From Methylobacterium sp. DB0501 (lineage in GTDB: Bacteria; Pseudomonadota; Alphaproteobacteria; Rhizobiales; Beijerinckiaceae): DNA of 64,000 nucleotides. Shown piece by piece: positions 59,481 through 64,000 of this stretch. The notes below the pieces were generated by a model that ran no database searches, was not told the origin of the DNA, and saw nothing but the letters and a program-made list of their open reading frames with translations. Location of the stretch: positions 186,001-250,000 of the forward strand of contig NZ_JAAKGV010000005.1 in NCBI RefSeq assembly GCF_011043735.1. The letters are read 5' to 3'. Position 1 is the first letter of the stretch; each line of letters starts with the position of its first letter. Position numbers and translations under genes: made by a program.

Positions 59481-59623
59481 GGAGTGCCGGCGCGTTCATC
59501 GGCACGTGGCACCGGGATCGTCCCACCGGCCGGTTCACCGTCGACGAGGGCTTCGCCCGGTCCGCCGGGAGGGGGATTCCGCAGGCGCAGATCGTCGCCA
59601 CCGTCCATTCGATGCTGCGCCCG
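59481..59623 (+). pseudogene. PAS-domain relic upstream of the sensor kinase
   Basis: One plus-strand frame without start reads SAGAFIGTWHRDRPTGRFTV, then DEGFARSAGRGIPQAQIVAT and VHSMLRPEV. It looks like the start of a PAS domain as found in Methylobacterium sensor kinases (GTW-x-x-D-x-x-TGR-x-T-x-D-x-x-FAR). It is cut off by the repeat at 59624-59670. No ribosome site or intact gene; 59384-60013 otherwise has no gene. Confidence 0.35.
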
Positions 59624-59670
59624 GAAGTCCGGGACCTTGCGTCCGGCGAAAATTCAAGAACGAAATCAAG
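59624..59670 (+). repeat. Dispersed repeat copy of 5914-5965
   Basis: About 78% identical to the reverse complement of 5917-5965, with matching TCCGGGACCTTG, CCGGCGAAA and AGAACG blocks. Confidence 0.5.
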
Positions 59671-60013
59671 GGCAAATCCCGAATAGCCGGCGACCGTCAC
59701 CATCGGCCGGCCCTCGGAAACAGGCGCCGCAAGACCCGGTTTTCCGCGACGATCGCTTTGACAGCCGCGTCTGCCTATGAGACCGCTGAGGCAAGCGGAG
59801 CCGGCACGCGCTCGACTCCTTCCCCAACGGCCGGTCCCGATCCGCCCGAGGCCTCCCGAGTGATCACCGAAAAGTCAAAGAGGTGGCGCTCATGGTTCCT
59901 TGGCCGTTCGCGGATCCTTGGCCGTTCGTGCGACGGGCGGGACCGGCTCGGCCGGGGGGCGCCCGGTCGACCGGGGGCGCCGCAAGCAGCCGGTGAGGCA
60001 GGGACAGGACGTC

Positions 60014-63000
60014 ATGCACGGCAGATCTGACGCCAACCTCTACGTCCCGGCCTTCCTCGCCGACGACGGCACGATGGGCGCGCTCATCCGCGAGCACGCG
60101 TGGGGCGCCTCGCCGCTCGGCGATCCCGCGACCTGGCCGCCCGCGCTGACGACGCTCGTCGGCGTGATGCTCGGCTCGCACCAGCCGACGTTCCTGATCT
60201 GGGGGCCCGAGCGGACGCTCCTCTACAACGATCTCTACGCCGGACTCCTCGGCGACCGGCATCCGGCGGCCCTCGGGCGCGACTATCTCGAGGTCTGGTC
60301 CGAGCTGAGGGCCGAGCTCGGCCCCCTCGTCGAGCAGGCCGCGTCCGGCAGCCCGGTCCATACCGACGACGCCGTGCACGTCCTGAGCCGGGGGAGCGGG
60401 CAAGAGACGAAGCACCAAGGGACAAAGCACCAAGGGGCGGGCCGGGCGGAGACGCGGTTCTCGCTCTTCTACGCGCCGGTCCGCGATGCGGCCGGGCGCG
60501 TCGAGGGCCTCTCGGGCGCCTGCATCGAGACCCCGGGCGAGGCGCTCTTCGCGCGCGGCCGGCGCGAGGCGGAAGCGCTGCTGCACGACAACGAGGAGCG
60601 GCAATCCTTCCTGCTGGACCTCAGCGACGCGCTGCGGCCGCTGACCTCGCCGGCGGACATCGCCGAGGTCGCCGCCCGGCGGCTCGGGGAGCGGGTCCAT
60701 GCGAGCCGCGTCTTCTACGCCGAGATCGGCGGCAGCCTGATGACGGTCGAGCGCGACTACGCCCGGGGCGTCGAGTCGATCGTGGGCAGGCACTCGCTCG
60801 CGGCGTTCGGCCCGGACCTGCTGGCCGCCTACCGCGACGGCGCGGTCGTCGCGGTCGAGAACGTGGCGGCGGATCCGCGGTTCAGCGACGAGGCGCGAAC
60901 CGGCCTGGCCTCGCGGCAGGTCGCCGCCTTCGTCGACATCATCCTGTTCCGCGAGGAGCAGTGGGTCGGCCTGCTCGCCGTGCAGAGCGCGACCGCGCGC
61001 GCCTGGACCCGGGCCGAGGAGAACCTGATCCGGGAGGTGGGCGAGCGGGTCAAGGCGGCGATCGAGCGGGGCCGTGCCGAGACGGCGCTGAGCGAGAGCG
61101 AGGAGCATCTGGCGGCGATCTTCGCCGGCGCCTCGATCGGCCTGTCGGAGGTGAGCGCCGACGGCCGCTTCCTGCGGGTGAACACCGAATTGTGCCGCAT
61201 CCTCGGACGATCCGCGGACGACCTGCTGCAGCTCGACCTCGCCGCCGTCACCGACCCCGACGATCACCGGCCGAGCCTGGCGGCGGTCGCGGAGGCGATC
61301 GGGACCGGACGCAGCGTCTCGCTCGACAAGCGCTACCGGCGTGCCGACGGCACGGCGATCTGGGCCCATAGCAGCATCAAGCGCCTCGACGACGCCGACG
61401 GCCAGCTCAAGAACCTGCTGGTCGTGACGGCGGACCTGAGCCAGCGCAAGGAGGCCGAGCAGCGCCTGGCCGAGAGCGAGCGCCGCCTGCAGGAACTCAA
61501 CGAGACCCTGGAGCAGCAGGTCTTCGAGCGCACGGCGGAGCGCAACCTGTTCGCCACCATCATCGAGCGCACCGACATCATGGTGATGGCGGCCGACCTC
61601 GACTACACCATCCTGGCCATCAACAAGGCGAATGCCGACGAGTTCGAGCGCATCTACGGTGTGCGGCCCGCGGTCGGCGACAACATGCTCGCCCTGCTCG
61701 CCGACCAGCCCGAGCACCAGGCCCAGGTGCGGGCCGGCTGGGGCCGGGGCCTCGCCGGCGAGGAGGTCACCCTGGTGGAGGAGTACGGCGACGCGAACCG
61801 CGCCCGCCCGTGCTACGAGATCAGCTTCCGCACCTTGCGCAACGCGGAGGGCGAGCGCACCGGCTGCTACCAGTTCGTGATGGACGTGACCGAGCGGCTG
61901 CGCGGCCAGGCCGAGCTGGCCCAGGCGCAAGACGCCCTGCGCCAGTCGCAGAAGCTCGAGGCGGTCGGCCAGCTCACCGGCGGGGTGGCGCACGACTTCA
62001 ACAACCTGCTCACCATCATCCGCTCCTCGGTCGACTTCCTGCGCCGGCCCGACCTGCCGGAGGTGCGCAAGCGCCGCTACCTCGACGCGGTGTCGGAGAC
62101 CGTCGAGCGCGCCGCCAAGCTCACCGGCCAGCTGCTGGCCTTCGCCCGTCGCCAGGCCCTCAAGCCGGAGGTCTTCGACGTGGGCCAGAAGGTGCGGGGC
62201 ATCGCCGACATGCTCGACACCCTGACCGGCGCGCGGGTGCGCGTCGTCACCGAGGTCCCGGCCTGGCCCTGCCTCATCCGGGCGGATCTGAGCCAGTTCG
62301 AGACCGCGCTCGTCAACATGGCGGTCAATGCCCGCGACGCCATGGACGGCGAGGGCACGCTGACCCTGCGCGTGTCCTGCGGCGCGGCGCTGCCCCCGAT
62401 CCGTGGCCATGCCGGTTCCCAGAACCGCTTCGCGGCCGTGGCGCTGATCGATACCGGCACGGGCATTCCGGCGGAGCAGGTCGGCCGGATCTTCGAACCG
62501 TTCTTCACCACCAAGGAGGTCGGCAAGGGCACGGGCCTCGGACTGTCCCAGGTCTTCGGCTTCGCCAAGCAATCGGGCGGCGACGTCGACGTGCGCAGCA
62601 CCCCCGGGCAGGGCACCACCTTCACGCTCTACCTGCCGGAGATGGTCGCCGACGAGCAGGCGATCGCCGAGCGGCCGCAGGACGATGGCCTCGCGCCGCT
62701 CGGGACCGGCCAGCGGATCCTGGTGGTCGAGGACAATGTCGGCGTCGGCCAGTTCGCGACGCAGATCCTGGAGGATCTCGGCTATCGCCCGGTCTGGGCC
62801 GCCAATGCCGAGGAGGCGCTGGCGGAGCTCGGCCGCGACGGGAACCGGTTCGACCTGGTGTTCTCCGACGTGGTGATGCCGGGCATGGGCGGCGTCGCCC
62901 TCGCCCGCGAGTTGCACAAGCGCGCGCCGCACCTGCCCGTGGTGCTGACATCGGGCTACAGCCACGTGCTCGCCCAGTCGGACGCGCACGGATTCGAGCT

Positions 63001-63136
63001 CCTGCACAAGCCCTACTCGGCCGAGCAGCTCGGCCGCATCCTGCATCAGGCGCTGGGTTCACGCCCGGCCTGCGGGACGGTCCGCAGCGTCTCGCGTCCC
63101 GTCCCGACGGAACTCGGCCTCCAGGTCGCGGGGTAA
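60014..63136 (+). CDS. Hybrid sensor histidine kinase/response regulator
   Basis: 1,040 residues from ATG 60014. Domains in order: a PAS-like N domain (about 15-165, with PTFLIWGPERTLLYNDLYAG), a GAF domain (about 200-355), PAS (about 365-480), another PAS (about 515-630), HisKA with H660 in TGGVAHDFNNLLTII, HATPase_c with MAVNARDAMDGEGTL and GTGLGLSQVFGF, and a REC domain (about 900-1020) with phospho-acceptor D952 in VFSDVVMPGMGG. No transmembrane span, so cytoplasmic sensing. A repeat insert (KHQGTKHQGAG) in the first domain is odd. No partner response regulator is nearby. Confidence 0.92.
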   Translation: MHGRSDANLYVPAFLADDGTMGALIREHAWGASPLGDPATWPPALTTLVGVMLGSHQPTFLIWGPERTLLYNDLYAGLLGDRHPAALGRDYLEVWSELRAELGPLVEQAASGSPVHTDDAVHVLSRGSGQETKHQGTKHQGAGRAETRFSLFYAPVRDAAGRVEGLSGACIETPGEALFARGRREAEALLHDNEERQSFLLDLSDALRPLTSPADIAEVAARRLGERVHASRVFYAEIGGSLMTVERDYARGVESIVGRHSLAAFGPDLLAAYRDGAVVAVENVAADPRFSDEARTGLASRQVAAFVDIILFREEQWVGLLAVQSATARAWTRAEENLIREVGERVKAAIERGRAETALSESEEHLAAIFAGASIGLSEVSADGRFLRVNTELCRILGRSADDLLQLDLAAVTDPDDHRPSLAAVAEAIGTGRSVSLDKRYRRADGTAIWAHSSIKRLDDADGQLKNLLVVTADLSQRKEAEQRLAESERRLQELNETLEQQVFERTAERNLFATIIERTDIMVMAADLDYTILAINKANADEFERIYGVRPAVGDNMLALLADQPEHQAQVRAGWGRGLAGEEVTLVEEYGDANRARPCYEISFRTLRNAEGERTGCYQFVMDVTERLRGQAELAQAQDALRQSQKLEAVGQLTGGVAHDFNNLLTIIRSSVDFLRRPDLPEVRKRRYLDAVSETVERAAKLTGQLLAFARRQALKPEVFDVGQKVRGIADMLDTLTGARVRVVTEVPAWPCLIRADLSQFETALVNMAVNARDAMDGEGTLTLRVSCGAALPPIRGHAGSQNRFAAVALIDTGTGIPAEQVGRIFEPFFTTKEVGKGTGLGLSQVFGFAKQSGGDVDVRSTPGQGTTFTLYLPEMVADEQAIAERPQDDGLAPLGTGQRILVVEDNVGVGQFATQILEDLGYRPVWAANAEEALAELGRDGNRFDLVFSDVVMPGMGGVALARELHKRAPHLPVVLTSGYSHVLAQSDAHGFELLHKPYSAEQLGRILHQALGSRPACGTVRSVSRPVPTELGLQVAG

Positions 63137-63247
63137 CGACCCGGATCGCGGCCGGCTGTGGCGCTTCGCTCACCAAAGCACGGCCCGACCGCGTTGCAGC
63201 ACGATACACGACGCTGGCGGATGGGCCTGCCGGCGGCGAGCGGCTTG

Positions 63248-63441
63248 TCGTAAGCCACCCCCTTTCCCGAACGACTGAAGCGCCAGCGGAAGAAGGTCCG
63301 GGATCGAGGAGAGACGTGCCGCAAAGCGGCTCTGAATGCTGCACCGTGGCAGACAGGCGGCCGCTTCGCGACGTCTTGTGCCGGATCCCGGATCTCCTTT
63401 CACGTCGTTCCAGTCGTCCGGGACAGGGAAGTGGCTTACGA
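63248..63441. repeat. 194-bp imperfect inverted repeat
   Basis: Outer arms TCGTAAGCCAC (63248-63258) and GTGGCTTACGA (63431-63441) are perfect; inside them TTTCCCGAACGACTG-type and GGTCCGGGATC-type sequence recurs inverted as GATCCCGGATC and CGTTCCAGTCGTCCGGG. It carries two inverted copies of the unit also present at 56395-56490. The gap 63137-63606 holds no gene. Confidence 0.65.
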
Positions 63442-63606
63442 GAACCCTCGTGCCTCCCAGTTTCACAGATGCCGGTTTTATGCATCGTGGCGTTGCAACC
63501 CGAAGACGCTTCAGCTCATTGATCGCCCCGCCTGTCCCGCGATGAACCGGCATCGGCCTCGGTGAACAACGCTCGAGAACTGTCCGATGCCGGCACGACG
63601 CGGTGC

Positions 63607-64000
63607 TCAGCCGCGGATGCTCGCCAGGGCGTGATAGGCCTTCTTGTAGCGCTCGTAGATCGGCCGGTACTGTGCGTGGGCCGCCGGATCCGGCTCGATG
63701 CGGCGCTCCACCGCCACCATCGCGGCGGCGGCCTCCCGGATCGAGGCGTAGTGGCCGGCCGCCACCGCCGCCAGGATGGCGCTGCCCAGAGCCGGCGCCT
63801 CCGCCACCCGGGTCACGGTCAGGGCCCGGCCGCAGACGTCGGCGTGGATCTGCATCCAGAGGTCCGAGCGGGTCGCGCCGCCGCAGATGACGATCTCGTC
63901 GGGCCGGTAGCCGCCGTCCCACATCGTCTCGAAGATCAGCTCGGTGCCGAAGGCGACGCCCTCCATCGCGGCGCGGAACAGGTGGGCGCGGCCGTGCGCC
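63607..64000 (-). CDS. FGGY-family sugar kinase, C-terminal part (runs off window)
   Basis: About 130 residues from the window edge to the stop at 63607. The minus strand reads HLFRAAMEGVAFGTELIFET, then IVICGGATRSDLWMQIHADV with CGRALTVTRVAEAPALGSAI, the FGGY C-terminal ATPase lobe (GGATRS is the nucleotide-binding turn). It phosphorylates a sugar or polyol; which one cannot be read from the tail. The N-terminal part and start are outside the window. Confidence 0.85.
   Translation of the reverse strand, partial: AHGRAHLFRAAMEGVAFGTELIFETMWDGGYRPDEIVICGGATRSDLWMQIHADVCGRALTVTRVAEAPALGSAILAAVAAGHYASIREAAAAMVAVERRIEPDPAAHAQYRPIYERYKKAYHALASIRG

Noticed and set aside
1-64000. CRISPR array, tRNA, rRNA or prophage
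   Set aside because: No regular repeat-spacer pattern, cloverleaf, rRNA segment or phage structural gene was seen.

Overview
The window is a very GC-rich chromosomal segment with dense, frequently overlapping operons, Tat-type and Sec-type periplasmic binding proteins, a DUF1236 protein and several decayed insertion sequences. Gene content and style point to an alphaproteobacterium of the Methylobacterium/Methylorubrum type. This is an inference from GC, gene families and IS types, because no rRNA or marker gene is present.

Layout. 1-5.9 kb: 3' truncated view of an AraC-type regulator, then a five-gene minus-strand operon (pxpA, a biotin carboxyl carrier, a biotin carboxylase, pxpB, pxpC) for 5-oxoproline use, with a divergent LysR regulator. 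5.9-12.5 kb: an AT-rich island with two polysaccharide-type genes (a GT-B glycosyltransferase and an RgpF-type protein carrying a degenerate HAD-like tail), bracketed by decayed IS481, IS3 (two fragments) and IS256 relics. 12.5-18.6 kb: a ModE-N/periplasmic-binding-like regulator, two small envelope proteins, a TetR/DJ-1 stress module with two copies of the same operator, and a TetR/amidase divergent pair with clear operator palindromes.

18.8-28.3 kb: a minus-strand operon encoding a CoxM/CoxS/CoxL-like molybdenum hydroxylase followed by its own branched-chain-type ABC importer (SBP, livH, livM, livG, livF), with a divergent TetR. 28.5-46.4 kb: a catabolic supercluster for an unidentified carboxylic acid: ADP-forming acyl-CoA ligase, APH-type kinase, three crotonase-fold enzymes, SMP-30 lactonase, IclR regulator, CaiB CoA-transferase, PRISE-type reductase, a second complete Liv importer, MaoC hydratase and two adjacent acyl-CoA dehydrogenases. 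A TATTTCA-N5-TGAAATA-type inverted repeat precedes both the ligase operon and the CoaT gene, suggesting that one IclR protein controls both.

46.6-51.8 kb: a beta-barrel-like exported protein, a histidine-phosphatase relative, an MHS-type MFS transporter and a D-amino-acid dehydrogenase whose 5' leader is a tandem glycine riboswitch. 52.3-56.2 kb: a polar amino-acid ABC importer operon ending in a HutC/GntR regulator. 56.5-59.4 kb: a class III (taurine-pyruvate-like) aminotransferase and a second CaiB-family protein. 59.4-63.6 kb: a 1,040-residue hybrid sensor kinase preceded by a PAS-domain relic and followed by a 194-bp inverted repeat. 63.6-64 kb: the C-terminal part of an FGGY sugar kinase that runs off the window.

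The dominant theme is uptake and oxidation of organic and amino acids: three complete ABC importers sit directly beside the enzymes and regulators that should handle their substrates. I saw no CRISPR array, tRNA, rRNA or prophage.
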